Shown: positions 45,848-54,882, counted from the first letter of the stretch. The stretch: DNA of 64,000 nucleotides from Acetobacter ascendens (GCF_001766235.1 NZ_CP015164.1:620001-684000), one strand, 5' to 3'. The notes: generated from the letters alone by a model not told the origin. A program made the numbers and translations.

Positions 45848-46441
45848 TTACTGGTTTTCGGAAGAGCTAAAGCTTTCCATATCTGTAACAGGTGCAGGAA
45901 TTTCCTGCCCTTCGCGTTCCAGACGCATATTGGCTTCATGCACAGCAGCGTTCAGATCTGTCTGGCTGCACAGCCCCACAGTTACCGGATCACGCGGTTT
46001 AATATTGGGGGTGTTCCAGTGCTGCTTGTTGCGTACTTTGGCAATGGTATCTTTAGTGGTGCCAAGCAGCTTAACAACTTGCTGGTCACTCAGTTGCGGA
46101 TAGTTGCGCAGCAGGAATGCAATACCATCTGGACGATCATGACGTTTGGCAACAGGCGTATAACGCGCCCCTTTGGAGCGACGACGCACAGGGTTGTTGG
46201 ACGGCAGAATTTTTAGGCGTGCGTTGGGGTCTTTTTCACAACGCTGGATTTCTTCCTGCTTTAGCTGGTGATTCGCAACCGGGTCATAACCGACAATACC
46301 ATGGGCCACTTCGCCATCAGCAATGGCCTGCACTTCTAGCGGGTGCATACCGCAAAAAGCGGCAATCTGTTCAAAACTGAGAGCAGTTTTTTCAATCAGC
46401 CACACAGCAGTTGCTTTGGGCATTAACGGTAGGGTCGTCAT
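45848..46441 (-). CDS. trcR: Cell-cycle transcriptional regulator TrcR (DUF1013)
   Basis: A 197-residue DUF1013 protein, the family named TrcR in alphaproteobacteria. The N-terminal helices include 'WLIEKTALSFEQIAAFCGMH' (helix-turn-helix-like, about 14-33) and a second such motif 'LSDQQVVKLLGTTKDTIAKV' near 117-136. In related bacteria it is tied to cell-cycle transcription with RNA polymerase; details here are inferred. ATG at 46441 follows 'caggaat'. It lies downstream of hsp20, separated by a long nested inverted repeat. Confidence 0.88.
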   Translation of the reverse strand: MTTLPLMPKATAVWLIEKTALSFEQIAAFCGMHPLEVQAIADGEVAHGIVGYDPVANHQLKQEEIQRCEKDPNARLKILPSNNPVRRRSKGARYTPVAKRHDRPDGIAFLLRNYPQLSDQQVVKLLGTTKDTIAKVRNKQHWNTPNIKPRDPVTVGLCSQTDLNAAVHEANMRLEREGQEIPAPVTDMESFSSSENQ

Positions 46442-46603
46442 GTTTTTGTATTCCTGTCGTCGGGCGGCGCTTGCGCAGGCACCGGGAACTTGACGGCCCG
46501 GAACGTGTTCCGCAGGCCTGCGTGCCTGCCGGCGCGCATCTGTGCCACGATATGGGGGGAGTGGCTGCTTCAGGTCAAGCCGCAATACACATAACGCCTC
46601 AAT

Positions 46604-46663
46604 ATTCTATACATGAAGTAAGGGGAAAACCGCAGTTTCCCCCTTACTAAGCGCATATAGAAT
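46604..46663. repeat. Nested inverted repeat between hsp20 and trcR
   Basis: Outer arms attctata (46604-46611) and tatagaat (46656-46663) enclose an inner stem gtaaggggaaa (46618-46628) with tttcccccttac (46636-46647). The 60-bp element could fold into one long hairpin. It begins about 20 bp past the hsp20 stop and may end that transcript, though no clear T-run follows. Confidence 0.65.
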
Positions 46664-46684
46664 TTATGAGTAAAACTTCAGCAA

Positions 46685-47191
46685 TCAGGCCGCTGTGGCA
46701 ATAGATTGCTGAGGCTGCTGCTGTGCCTGATTTTTCTGCTCGGTTGCCACCGCACGTTCTGCCTGTGTGGCGCTCACAGTTTTAACAGGAATACGGCGCG
46801 GCTTAAGCGCTTCGGGAATGATTTGCTGCACTGTAATGCGCAATAACCCGTTGTTCATTTCTGCGCCTGTTACTTCCACGTGGTCCGCCAGCGCAAAGCG
46901 GCGTTCAAACGCACGGCGTGCAATCCCGCGATGCAGAATTTCCCCTTCATCTTGTGGGGCATTAACACGGCCAGACACAACAAGCGTGTTATCTTGCACT
47001 ACCAGTTCTATATCTTCTGGCCCAAACCCAGCCACTGCCATAGTGAGCGTGTAGCTATCGTTTCCTGTTTTGGCGATATCGTAAGGCGGAAAACTGGAGT
47101 TGCCCGGTGAGCGGGCCGCAGAATCCATAACTTGTGCAAGGCGGTCAAAGCCAATTGCCGTGCGAAATAGCGGTGTAAAATCGTAACTCAT
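46685..47191 (-). CDS. Small heat-shock protein (Hsp20)
   Basis: A 168-residue alpha-crystallin chaperone. An N-terminal 'MSYDFTPLFRTAIGFDRL' region matches class A bacterial sHsps (IbpA/HspA-like); the alpha-crystallin domain spans about 37-130 with 'YTLTMAVAGFGPEDIEL' and 'NGLLRITVQ', and the C-terminal anchor is 'RRIPVKT'. A Gln/Ala-rich tail follows. It holds unfolding proteins in oligomers. The ribosome site is buried in a ROSE-like hairpin, so translation is likely heat-controlled. Confidence 0.93.
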   Translation of the reverse strand: MSYDFTPLFRTAIGFDRLAQVMDSAARSPGNSSFPPYDIAKTGNDSYTLTMAVAGFGPEDIELVVQDNTLVVSGRVNAPQDEGEILHRGIARRAFERRFALADHVEVTGAEMNNGLLRITVQQIIPEALKPRRIPVKTVSATQAERAVATEQKNQAQQQPQQSIATAA

Positions 47192-47260
47192 GTAAGAACC
47201 TCCTCGTTCAGCAAGGTTCTGCCGGTTTTGCCAAGACCCCCGAAGGCAATCTGCCCGGCA
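47192..47260 (-). promoter_or_regulatory. ROSE-like RNA thermometer of hsp20
   Basis: In the minus-strand transcript the ribosome site AGGAGG pairs with an upstream AGAACCUUGCU: a 7-bp perfect stem, then U-G, a bulged G, C-G and U-A closing a GAACG loop. The UUGCU opposite the ribosome site with an unpaired G is the hallmark of ROSE elements. A second hairpin upstream (47220-47260) has UGCCGG/CCGGCA and UUGCC/GGCAA stems. The ATG begins 5 bases after the stem. Confidence 0.8.
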
Positions 47261-47313
47261 GCGTTTTTTGGCGGAAACCCCATATGCGGGCATTTCCTTA
47301 CCCCTGAACGTGG

Positions 47314-47349
47314 AAAGCCCCGCGCTCTTTTTCAAGAGGCGGGGCTTTT
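47314..47349 (-). terminator. Terminator of rpmE
   Basis: A stem with arms aaagccccgc and gcggggctttt closes between rpmE and the hsp20 leader, 25 bp past the rpmE stop. The minus-strand side lacks a long T-run but is T-rich. Confidence 0.75.
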
Positions 47350-47373
47350 CTGCATACGCAAAGAACTGAAAAA

Positions 47374-47604
47374 TCAGCCTTTTTTGCGGGTGCCAATACC
47401 AGCAAAACGCTTGTTGAACTTGGCAACCTGGCCCCCGGTATCCAGCATACGCTGCACGCCTGTCCAAGCCGGGTGAGACTTAGTGTCAACGTCCAGACGG
47501 AGCGTGTCGCCAGCCTTGCCGTAGCAGGAGTTCGTCTTGAATTCCGTGCCGTCAGTCATGACAACATTGATTTCGTGATAATCGGGGTGAATGCCGGGTT
47601 TCAT
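47374..47604 (-). CDS. rpmE: 50S ribosomal protein L31
   Basis: A 76-residue L31 protein starting '[19 protein letters not shown]', with '[21 protein letters not shown]' split near residues 43-63 as the conserved end. Only one Cys is present, so it is the zinc-free (C-minus) form, as in most alphaproteobacteria. ATG at 47604 was chosen because the first 17 codons upstream are not L31-like. Single gene with its own terminator. Confidence 0.95.
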   Translation of the reverse strand: MKPGIHPDYHEINVVMTDGTEFKTNSCYGKAGDTLRLDVDTKSHPAWTGVQRMLDTGGQVAKFNKRFAGIGTRKKG

Positions 47605-47892
47605 GAAACTGGTTCTTTCGTTACAGCAGAAAGGGCCCGATACCGACCGGGCCAAGATTGCCGTGCATATAAACGAAATGCGTATGCTGGATCAACCGTT
47701 CATTTGCCTTGCTGGGCATGATAATGAAGTGAAGCATATAATAGGCAAATAACAGCGTTTGTGCTGCATTTGCGCTACAGAATAGCTGAAATATTAAGAA
47801 AAATGTGTCAATCTTGATACAAGGGCTTGAGGAAAAAGCAGTAAAACGGCTACTTCTGGGCAGATTTTTCAGTATTTAACAGGAATTTTTGT

Positions 47893-48372
47893 ATGGCTGA
47901 CCTTAAGTCTCACGTCCATGCCCTGGGTTGGGTGGGCGAGTTCCGGGCATTTATCATGCGCGGCAATGTTGTTGATCTGGCTGTCGGTGTTATTATTGGT
48001 GCTGCCTTCACATCCATTGTGAACAGCTTGGTAAAAGACATCTTCAACCCGTTGATTGGTCTGCTTATCGGCGGGATTGATTTCTCCAACCTGTTCATCA
48101 CCCTTAAGGGCCCGCATCTGGCTACTCTGGCAGAAGCCCAGAAAGCTGGTGTCGTTACACTGAACATCGGCCTGTTCCTGAATGCTGTTATCCAGTTCCT
48201 GATTGTGGCCGTGGCTATTTTCTGGATGGTTAAGGCTCTTACACGCCTGCACGTGCGTGAAGATGAAGAACCCAAGGCACCGCCGCCGCCATCCAAAACC
48301 GAAGTTCTGCTTGAGCAGATTCGTGATGAACTGGCAGCTAATAATAAAGATCAGGCACCTCATCAGGGCTAA
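47893..48372 (+). CDS. mscL: Large-conductance mechanosensitive channel
   Basis: A 159-residue MscL. The N-terminal amphipathic helix and TM1 read 'FRAFIMRGNVVDLAVGVIIG' (about 18-37), with the Gly/Ala-packed pore lining; a periplasmic loop (about 55-85) and TM2 (about 95-115) follow, then a Pro-rich linker and the C-terminal helix 'SKTEVLLEQIRDEL' that bundles in the pentamer. It opens under membrane tension to release solutes in osmotic downshock. It has a 'caggaa' ribosome site and no operon partner. Confidence 0.96.
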   Translation: MADLKSHVHALGWVGEFRAFIMRGNVVDLAVGVIIGAAFTSIVNSLVKDIFNPLIGLLIGGIDFSNLFITLKGPHLATLAEAQKAGVVTLNIGLFLNAVIQFLIVAVAIFWMVKALTRLHVREDEEPKAPPPPSKTEVLLEQIRDELAANNKDQAPHQG

Positions 48373-48456
48373 TACGCCTTATGCCTGCTGCCATTGGTCT
48401 AAAATGGCGGCTATGTGATCTGTTCCGGAAAGTGGGATATGGGATATGCTTCTTAG

Positions 48457-48861
48457 ATGAAGCGCTCCCGATCCGGCTTTCCGGTTTTTTTTCGTTCAGC
48501 AGTTGCCGTGCTGGCCATATCGGGGCTGGCAGGGTGCCAAAGCTCACGCGGGCTGAAGGTGCAGGAAACACCGCTTACGCTGCTGTACAGTTACGAGATA
48601 GCCAATGGCATGGCGCGCGGGCGGATAATGACAGAAGATCTGCCACCAGCCCAAATCTTCAATATTATTACAACAGACAGGAACGCGCTTCTGGCCATTC
48701 TGGCGTTTCGGGATAAACCAACGCGGCGTACGTTGCGGCAGGCGGGGCATAAGGTGGAAGATTTTATTGGCGCGGTGGAACAGCCCACACAGCCTCTTTC
48801 CCCGGCTTTGTCTGGCCCCATTCTTTTACCACCCCCGCCAACATCTGATTTTATGCGCTAG
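48457..48861 (+). CDS. Hypothetical lipoprotein
   Basis: A 134-residue protein with a signal peptide ending in the lipobox 'LAGC' near residues 24-27. The mature part is a small soluble domain of about 90 residues ('LYSYEIANGMARGRIM', 'RDKPTRRTLRQAGHKV') followed by a Pro-rich tail. I recognise no family. It lies behind mscL and ends at a bidirectional terminator facing secF. Confidence 0.65.
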   Translation: MKRSRSGFPVFFRSAVAVLAISGLAGCQSSRGLKVQETPLTLLYSYEIANGMARGRIMTEDLPPAQIFNIITTDRNALLAILAFRDKPTRRTLRQAGHKVEDFIGAVEQPTQPLSPALSGPILLPPPPTSDFMR

Positions 48862-48865
48862 GCAT

Positions 48866-48906
48866 AAAAAAACGGAGCAGGGTGTATAACCCGCTCCGTT
48901 TTTTGT
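48866..48906. terminator. Bidirectional terminator
   Basis: A stem with arms aacggagc(a)ggg and ccc-gctccgtt, A-run before and T-run after, placed between the convergent lipoprotein and secF genes. Confidence 0.92.
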
Positions 48907-48933
48907 TGGCTGGTTGCCGCAAAATAAGGCGTA

Positions 48934-49884
48934 TCAGCTTTTTTGCTGTGCTGCGGCTGGGCCTGCTTTGGCACCACGCTTCAGCCTGCCTTCTCCCATA
49001 AACAGCAGCAATGGCGCTGCAATAAAGATGGAGGAGGATGTGCCCACTACAATCCCGAAGAGCATGGTCCACGCAAAACCAGAAAGCGTAGCGCCACCCC
49101 ACAATGCCAGCGGAAGAGCTGCCAGAAATACAGTGGAGGATGTGCCCAAAGTACGGTTTAGCGTTTCGTTGATGGAGAGGTTGATCAGTTCCATCAGCGG
49201 CATGGTCCGATATTTGCGCAGGTTTTCACGCACACGGTCATACACCACCATCTTATCATTGGTGGAATAGCCCAGAATGGTCAGAATGGCGGCCACCATC
49301 ACAAGGTCAAACTCAAAACCAGTAATAACTAGAAAGCCCATGGTTTTGGTAAGGTCCAGCACCAGGGTGATGACGGCGCTAAGGGCAAACTCCCATTCAA
49401 AGCGGAACCAGATGTAAACCAGAATCATGGCCAAGCTGAGCCCAAGGGCCAGCATACCATTGCGGAATAGCTCGGCAGAAACAGAAGCACCAACAGCATC
49501 GGCACGCAGGATGGTGGTGCCCGGTTGTGCATCTGTAACCGCGCGGCGCACCGTGTCCACCACGGCATCGGTATTCTGGTCATCACCAGCATCAAGGCGG
49601 ATCAGCACATCATCGGGTGCGCCAAAAGCCTGAAGCGATGCGTGGGAGATATGCTGTGCTGCCAGCGCCGTACGCAGCTTGGCAAAATCTGCCGGGCCGC
49701 TGGTTTTGGCTTCCACCACAATGCCGCCTCTAAAATCCAGCCCCAGCGTAAGACCGGGGTGGAAGAACAGAATAATAGAGGCAATGGAAAGCACGGCCGA
49801 GACAATAAGCCCCATGTACCGGCCACGCATGAAGTTGATATGCGTGTCTTTGCGTACAAAACGCAGAAGAGGACGTCCGAACAT
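48934..49884 (-). CDS. secF: Protein translocase subunit SecF
   Basis: A 316-residue RND-family membrane protein with six helices: TM1 near 23-43, a periplasmic P1 domain (about 45-135), then TM2-TM6. 'LDFRGGIVVEAK' near 49 and 'TILGYSTNDKMVVYDRVREN' near 209 are SecF signatures. With SecD it uses the proton gradient to pull secreted proteins through SecYEG. It lies 12 bp behind secD. Lys-rich C-terminus. Confidence 0.95.
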   Translation of the reverse strand: MFGRPLLRFVRKDTHINFMRGRYMGLIVSAVLSIASIILFFHPGLTLGLDFRGGIVVEAKTSGPADFAKLRTALAAQHISHASLQAFGAPDDVLIRLDAGDDQNTDAVVDTVRRAVTDAQPGTTILRADAVGASVSAELFRNGMLALGLSLAMILVYIWFRFEWEFALSAVITLVLDLTKTMGFLVITGFEFDLVMVAAILTILGYSTNDKMVVYDRVRENLRKYRTMPLMELINLSINETLNRTLGTSSTVFLAALPLALWGGATLSGFAWTMLFGIVVGTSSSIFIAAPLLLFMGEGRLKRGAKAGPAAAQQKS

Positions 49885-49896
49885 AATGGCCTCGCT

Positions 49897-51456
49897 TCAG
49901 ACAGGCAGGCTGGCAGGGCGCGTACGCGCATACCAGCGGGCCATAAGCATGCGGGAAAGCAGCAGGGTGGTGAACAGCGTGGTGGCAATACCAATGGTAA
50001 TGGTGAGCGCAAAGCCACGTACCGGCCCGGTGCCAAATACAAACAGCATGACATGGGCCAAAAAGGCCGTGGCATTACTATCTACAATGGTGGAGGTGGC
50101 GCGTTCAAACCCGGTTTGCATGGCAGCCAGAGGTGTGCGGCCACGGGCTACTTCTTCGCGGATGCGTTCGTTAATCAGGATATTGGCATCCACCGCCATA
50201 CCCAAGGTAAGCAGCATGCCCGCCATACCCGGCAGTGTGAGTGTGGCTTCAAACAGAGAGAGAATAGCCACCATCAGTACAAGGTTGGCCAGCAGGGCGA
50301 TATCTGCGTACCAGCCAAAGCGGCCATAAAACAGCACCATAAAGACCACAACCAGCAGGAAGCCAACGCCAAGGCTAAGAATACCTGCCCGGATGGAATC
50401 GGCCCCAAGAGATGGCCCAATGCTGCGTTGTTCCACCACGCTTAAAGGTGCGGGCAGTGCGCCGGCACGTAGCATAAGAGCCAGATCCGTAGCTTTCTGG
50501 GCATCAAACCCACCCGTAATCTGCCCGTTGCCGCCTGTAATGGGTGTGCGGATAAGGGGGGCTTCAATCACCTTGTTATCCAGAACAATGGCGAAGCGTT
50601 TGCCAACATTCGTTTGCGTAACAGATGAGAAAGCCCGCGTGCCAACTGAATCGAACGAGAAGCTGACTGCCCATTCGCCTGTCTGCTGGTCAATCACAGC
50701 GCCTGCGTTTGTCAGGTCTGTGCCGTCCACATCCACATGGTCAAAAACGGGTAGGGGTCCGCCTTCAGCTGGGTTGGCCATAGGCACAAGGCTCACACCC
50801 GGGGGCGGATAGGTAGCGTGTAGCGGGTTGGAATCTACCAGCCGGAAGGTCATTTTGGCCGTGGTGCCCAGCAGCGCCTTGATCCGTTCCGGATCACTGA
50901 TGCCCGGCAGTTCCACCACAATCCGATCATCACCCTGACGGGTAATTTCCGGGTCTACAGCGCCTGTGCCATCAATACGCCGGCGCACAATCTCGATGGA
51001 CTGCGTAACAGCTTCCCGCGCGCGGGCCTTAATGGCATCAGCAGAAAGCACGAGGGCGACTGTGCCGTCATCCTGTTTTTTAACGCTGAATTCATTGGGT
51101 ACAACGCGGGGTAGCTTGTCCAGCGTGGCAACATCCGTATCAGCCTCAGCCGCATCACGCGGTTGGAAGGAGACGGTGTTTTTATCGGCATCCACGTTGG
51201 TGTTCTGATAGCCGAGCTGAGATTTTAGCAAGGTATCACGCGTGTTTTCTGCCAGTGTCTGGAGCCTATCGTGCGTAAGGCTTTTAAGGTCAACCTGCAT
51301 CAGCAGGTAAGACCCGCCCCGCAAATCTAACCCCAGATGGATTTGACGCCATGGTATGGAAGGGAAAGGCTTGCGCATACCGTTGGGTAGGCACAGCAGC
51401 AGGCCCAACAGGCACACGCCCAGCACCGAGGCCAGTTTGAGGCGGCTGTAATACAT
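49897..51456 (-). CDS. secD: Protein translocase subunit SecD
   Basis: A 519-residue partner of SecF. TM1 near 7-25, large periplasmic P1 region (about 28-325) with 'LGLDLRGGSYLLMQVD', then five helices with 'GMAVDANILINERIREE' near 425, a conserved SecD motif involved in proton flow. The ATG at 51456 has 'aggtgag' just upstream; a GTG two codons earlier is an alternative. First gene of secD-secF; yajC is not adjacent. Confidence 0.95.
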   Translation of the reverse strand: MYYSRLKLASVLGVCLLGLLLCLPNGMRKPFPSIPWRQIHLGLDLRGGSYLLMQVDLKSLTHDRLQTLAENTRDTLLKSQLGYQNTNVDADKNTVSFQPRDAAEADTDVATLDKLPRVVPNEFSVKKQDDGTVALVLSADAIKARAREAVTQSIEIVRRRIDGTGAVDPEITRQGDDRIVVELPGISDPERIKALLGTTAKMTFRLVDSNPLHATYPPPGVSLVPMANPAEGGPLPVFDHVDVDGTDLTNAGAVIDQQTGEWAVSFSFDSVGTRAFSSVTQTNVGKRFAIVLDNKVIEAPLIRTPITGGNGQITGGFDAQKATDLALMLRAGALPAPLSVVEQRSIGPSLGADSIRAGILSLGVGFLLVVVFMVLFYGRFGWYADIALLANLVLMVAILSLFEATLTLPGMAGMLLTLGMAVDANILINERIREEVARGRTPLAAMQTGFERATSTIVDSNATAFLAHVMLFVFGTGPVRGFALTITIGIATTLFTTLLLSRMLMARWYARTRPASLPV

Positions 51457-51697
51457 TCTCACCTGATCGCTTGCAGTTTTCTTGCCGGGAACATGCCGCC
51501 CCGGCAGGCGGGATGCAACCGTTGTGCTGCATTATTCGCGTTTCATACCTGTTATATGGTCGCCACACCAAGATGTACGTGGCCAAACTGCATCAGTTTG
51601 CGGCAAGGCTGCCTGCTGTTGGGGCGGCTTGCATTCGGCTGCGGGGGTGCTACGCCTGCATGCAGTCTTGTAGGGCATAAAAAAGAAGGCGGATTTC

Positions 51698-52675
51698 ATG
51701 GCTGAAATACTTAAGGTTGGCGTAATTGGAGCCGGACATTTCGGACGTTTTCATGCCTTGAAAATGCGCCACGTTGCGCGGGAAACACTGGTGGGGCTGT
51801 TTGACCCCGATGGCAAGCGTGCTGCCTTGGTGGCAAAGGAAGCCGGATGCCCTGTTATGCAGGATGTAGATACTCTGCTGGCGGCGTGCGATGCCGTAGT
51901 GGTGGCAGCCCCGGCGGAATTCCATTTTGAACTGGCAGTGCAGGCGCTGCGTGCGGGCAAGCATGTGCTGGTGGAAAAGCCGATAGCCGCCACGCTGGAG
52001 CAGGCAGATTTTCTGGTTAGCCTTGCGCATGAAAGTGGGCTGGTCTGTCAGGTTGGGCATCTGCTGCGTTATTCTGCCGAGCACGATGCCATTACCCAGC
52101 GCATCACCCGGCCCCTTTATATAGAAGCCACACGCATTGCCCCCTACAAGCCGCGCGGTACGGATGTATCTGTTATTCTGGATCTGATGATCCATGATCT
52201 GGATCTGGTTCTGGCTATTGTAGATAGCCCCATTGCACAGGTGGATGCCTTGGGTGCGGCTGTAAGTTCCGCGCATGAAGATATCGCCAATGCGCGTGTG
52301 CGGTTTGAAAACGGCTGTGTGGCCACCATTACTGCCAGCCGTATTTCCCTTAAAACAGAACGGCGCATGCGCCTGTTCTCTGAGGAAGGTTACCTGTCCG
52401 CCGATTTCGTAAAGCGGGAACTTACGATGATTGGCCGTGACCGCGGCCTGCCGTTGCCGGGCACGGGTGGATTCCGGCGCGAGCATATCACGTGGAAAGA
52501 GCATGATTCGCTGTTGGCTGAGCACGAAGCTTTTGTTGCTGCGTGCCTGGATGGTGCCCCTGTGGTGGTGGACGCAAATGCAGGTCGGCGTGCTCTGGCG
52601 GCGGCTCTGGCCGTGGCAGATGGTATTGCCGAATCTCGCCGTCGGATGGAACTTTCCGGACTGATTCAACCCTAA
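51698..52675 (+). CDS. Gfo/Idh/MocA family oxidoreductase
   Basis: A 325-residue NAD(P)-dependent oxidoreductase. The Rossmann motif 'VGVIGAGHFGRFHA' is near residue 7 and 'EKPIAATLEQAD' near 92 holds the Lys typical of the family; 'DLMIHDLDLV' near 165 gives the His/Asp of the active site. Relatives act on sugars or UDP-sugars; the UDP-GlcNAc 3-dehydrogenase GnnA of lipid A synthesis is one candidate, but no gnnB or lpx gene is adjacent to support it. Divergent from secD. Confidence 0.82.
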   Translation: MAEILKVGVIGAGHFGRFHALKMRHVARETLVGLFDPDGKRAALVAKEAGCPVMQDVDTLLAACDAVVVAAPAEFHFELAVQALRAGKHVLVEKPIAATLEQADFLVSLAHESGLVCQVGHLLRYSAEHDAITQRITRPLYIEATRIAPYKPRGTDVSVILDLMIHDLDLVLAIVDSPIAQVDALGAAVSSAHEDIANARVRFENGCVATITASRISLKTERRMRLFSEEGYLSADFVKRELTMIGRDRGLPLPGTGGFRREHITWKEHDSLLAEHEAFVAACLDGAPVVVDANAGRRALAAALAVADGIAESRRRMELSGLIQP

Positions 52676-52768
52676 TACTGCCGGACGAAAAACCATCCCA
52701 CAGAAGCGGGAGAAAACCGCCAGTTTCAAAATTTCAAGCCCCTTTTTCTGGCTTTGTGTGCAAAATTT

Positions 52769-52814
52769 CACTAGATATAGGGGGCGAGATAGAGCACAAG
52801 CACGAGATATGGTG
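52769..52814 (+). promoter_or_regulatory. Two NrdR-like operator boxes before nrdA
   Basis: Box 1 (52769-52782, cactagatataggg) and box 2 (52801-52814, cacgagatatggtg) each match the NrdR core CACwATATnTwGTG in most positions. Their starts are 32 bp apart, about three helical turns, which is the spacing reported for NrdR box pairs. They end 63 bp before the nrdA ATG. nrdR itself is not in the window. Confidence 0.7.
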
Positions 52815-52877
52815 CGGAGGCATAGCCTCCCCATCTGACCCCAAAATTGACGCAGAAAATAGCGGAGTAACCCAACC

Positions 52878-54809
52878 ATGACCCTGATTGACGTACAGGA
52901 AAATGACATTCGTCGTTCCTCGTCCGGGGGCGCAGAAGCCGGAGAACCCGATCTGTTCAATGCTGGTAAGATGGAAGATATGGTGCAACTGCCTGGCCAC
53001 CATCAGGTGCGGGTAGACCGCTCTCGGGATGCGCTGCTGACACCTTTTGGCAAAGCCACTCTGGATAACCGTTACCTGCTGCCAGATGAAGGGTATCAGG
53101 ATCTGTTCGGTCGTGTGGCCTCGTATTACGGGGCAGATGCAGCCCATGCTCAGCGTATTTATGATTACATCAGCAAGCACTGGTTCATGCCGGCAACGCC
53201 TGTTCTGTCTAACGGCGGAACATCACGCGGCCTGCCTATTTCCTGCTTCCTGAACGAAGCCAGCGATAGCCTGAAGGGCATTGTTGACCTGTGGAATGAG
53301 AACGTCTGGCTGGCCAGTAAAGGTGGCGGCATTGGCTCCTACTGGGGCAACCTGCGCTCTATTGGTGAAAATGTTGGCCGCAATGGCAAAACATCGGGTG
53401 TTATTCCGTTCATCCGCGTGATGGATAGCTTAACACTTGCTATCTCTCAGGGCTCTTTGCGCCGTGGCTCTGCCGCAGTGTATCTGCCGGTCTGGCACCC
53501 GGAAATTGAAGAATTTATCGAACTGCGTCGCCCTACAGGAGGAGACCCCAACCGTAAGGCGCTGAACCTGCATCACGGTGTGCTGGTGTCAGACGCCTTC
53601 ATGCGGGCAGTGGAAAATGATGATGAATGGGCGCTGATTTCCCCTAAGGATAGCAGCGTTATCCGCAAGATTTCTGCCCGTGGATTGTGGATCCGTATTC
53701 TTACGGCCCGCATGGAGCAGGGTGAGCCCTACATTGTGTATTCCGACCATGTGAACAATGCACGACCGGAACATCACAAACTGGCCGGGTTGGAAGTAAA
53801 AACCTCCAATCTGTGTTCCGAAATTACGTTGCCTACCGGGATCGATCATCATGGCAAGGCGCGTACGGCTGTGTGCTGCCTTTCCTCCCTCAATCTGGAA
53901 ACATGGGATCAGTGGAAAGATAATCCGCAGTTTATTGAGGACGTGATGCTGTTCCTCGATAACGTGTTGCAGGATTTTATTGATCGCGCGCCAGAAGATA
54001 TGCACCGTGCCAAATATGCAGCCATGCGTGAACGTTCTGTTGGGCTAGGTGTTATGGGCTTCCATACCTTCCTGCAAAGCCGCAACGTGCCGTTTGAAAG
54101 CGTGATAGCAAAGGTTTGGAATCGTAAGATTTTCAAGCATATTCGTGAGCAGGCAGATGCAGCCTCCCGCAAGTTGGCGGAACTGCGTGGCCCATGCCCG
54201 GATGCTGAAGAATACGGCATTATGGAACGCTTTTCTAACAAGATGGCCATTGCGCCCACGGCGTCTATTTCCATTATTGCTGGTAACGCCAGCCCGGGAA
54301 TTGAGCCGATTGCGGCCAATGTATTCTTGCAGAAAACGCTTTCCGGTTCCTTTACAGTGCGGAACAGGCATTTGCAGAAGCTGCTGGAAGAAAAAGGGCA
54401 GGATACGCCGGAGGTGTGGTCTTCCATCACCACCAGCAAAGGCAGCGTGCAGCATCTGGATTTCCTGACCCAGCAGGAAAAGGATGTGTTCAAAACCGCG
54501 TTCGAACTGGATCAGCGTTGGGTGGTGGAACATGCGGCAGATCGCCAGCCGTTTATCTGCCAGGCACAATCCGTTAATCTGTTCCTACCAGCAGATGTGC
54601 ATAAGCGGGATTTGCACCAGATCCACCACATGGCTTGGAAGAAGGGGCTGAAATCTCTGTATTATTGCCGCAGCCTATCTATTCAGCGTGCAGATACAGT
54701 CAGCAACGTTCTGGCCAAGAATGATGTGATGAATGTGGATTCATCTCAAGCATCGTCAGGTTCCGCATCAAGCGGGAATGACTACGAAGAATGCTTGGCC
54801 TGCCAGTAA
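52878..54809 (+). CDS. nrdA: Class I ribonucleotide reductase alpha subunit
   Basis: A 643-residue catalytic subunit that reduces ribonucleoside diphosphates. Active-site Cys are expected in 'LPISCFLNEASD' (near 120), 'SNLCSEITLP' (near 315) and the C-terminal 'ECLACQ' pair that reloads the site; the thiyl Cys lies after 'SEITLP' in 'AVCCLSSLNLE'. The radical-path tyrosines lie near 'LYYCRSLSIQ'. The N-terminus lacks the roughly 90-residue ATP-cone of E. coli NrdA, so the dATP overall-activity switch is missing here. nrdB follows after 73 bp. Confidence 0.94.
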   Translation: MTLIDVQENDIRRSSSGGAEAGEPDLFNAGKMEDMVQLPGHHQVRVDRSRDALLTPFGKATLDNRYLLPDEGYQDLFGRVASYYGADAAHAQRIYDYISKHWFMPATPVLSNGGTSRGLPISCFLNEASDSLKGIVDLWNENVWLASKGGGIGSYWGNLRSIGENVGRNGKTSGVIPFIRVMDSLTLAISQGSLRRGSAAVYLPVWHPEIEEFIELRRPTGGDPNRKALNLHHGVLVSDAFMRAVENDDEWALISPKDSSVIRKISARGLWIRILTARMEQGEPYIVYSDHVNNARPEHHKLAGLEVKTSNLCSEITLPTGIDHHGKARTAVCCLSSLNLETWDQWKDNPQFIEDVMLFLDNVLQDFIDRAPEDMHRAKYAAMRERSVGLGVMGFHTFLQSRNVPFESVIAKVWNRKIFKHIREQADAASRKLAELRGPCPDAEEYGIMERFSNKMAIAPTASISIIAGNASPGIEPIAANVFLQKTLSGSFTVRNRHLQKLLEEKGQDTPEVWSSITTSKGSVQHLDFLTQQEKDVFKTAFELDQRWVVEHAADRQPFICQAQSVNLFLPADVHKRDLHQIHHMAWKKGLKSLYYCRSLSIQRADTVSNVLAKNDVMNVDSSQASSGSASSGNDYEECLACQ

Positions 54810-54882
54810 GCATTGGCCACTAACAATTTGTTTATAAAAGAAATATGACGGTTTCCTTCGTGTTGCCGTCAAGGGAGGCAGC

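Noticed and set aside
47290-47345. Sigma-32-type promoter (cttgaa) before hsp20
   Set aside because: The cttgaa lies inside the loop of the rpmE terminator and no matching -10 element follows at a suitable distance.
51650-52960. 436-codon open frame antisense to the Gfo/Idh/MocA gene and the nrdA start
   Set aside because: It covers the nrdA promoter and two clear + strand genes, and its product is low-complexity and rich in Cys, Gln and His, as antisense shadows are.
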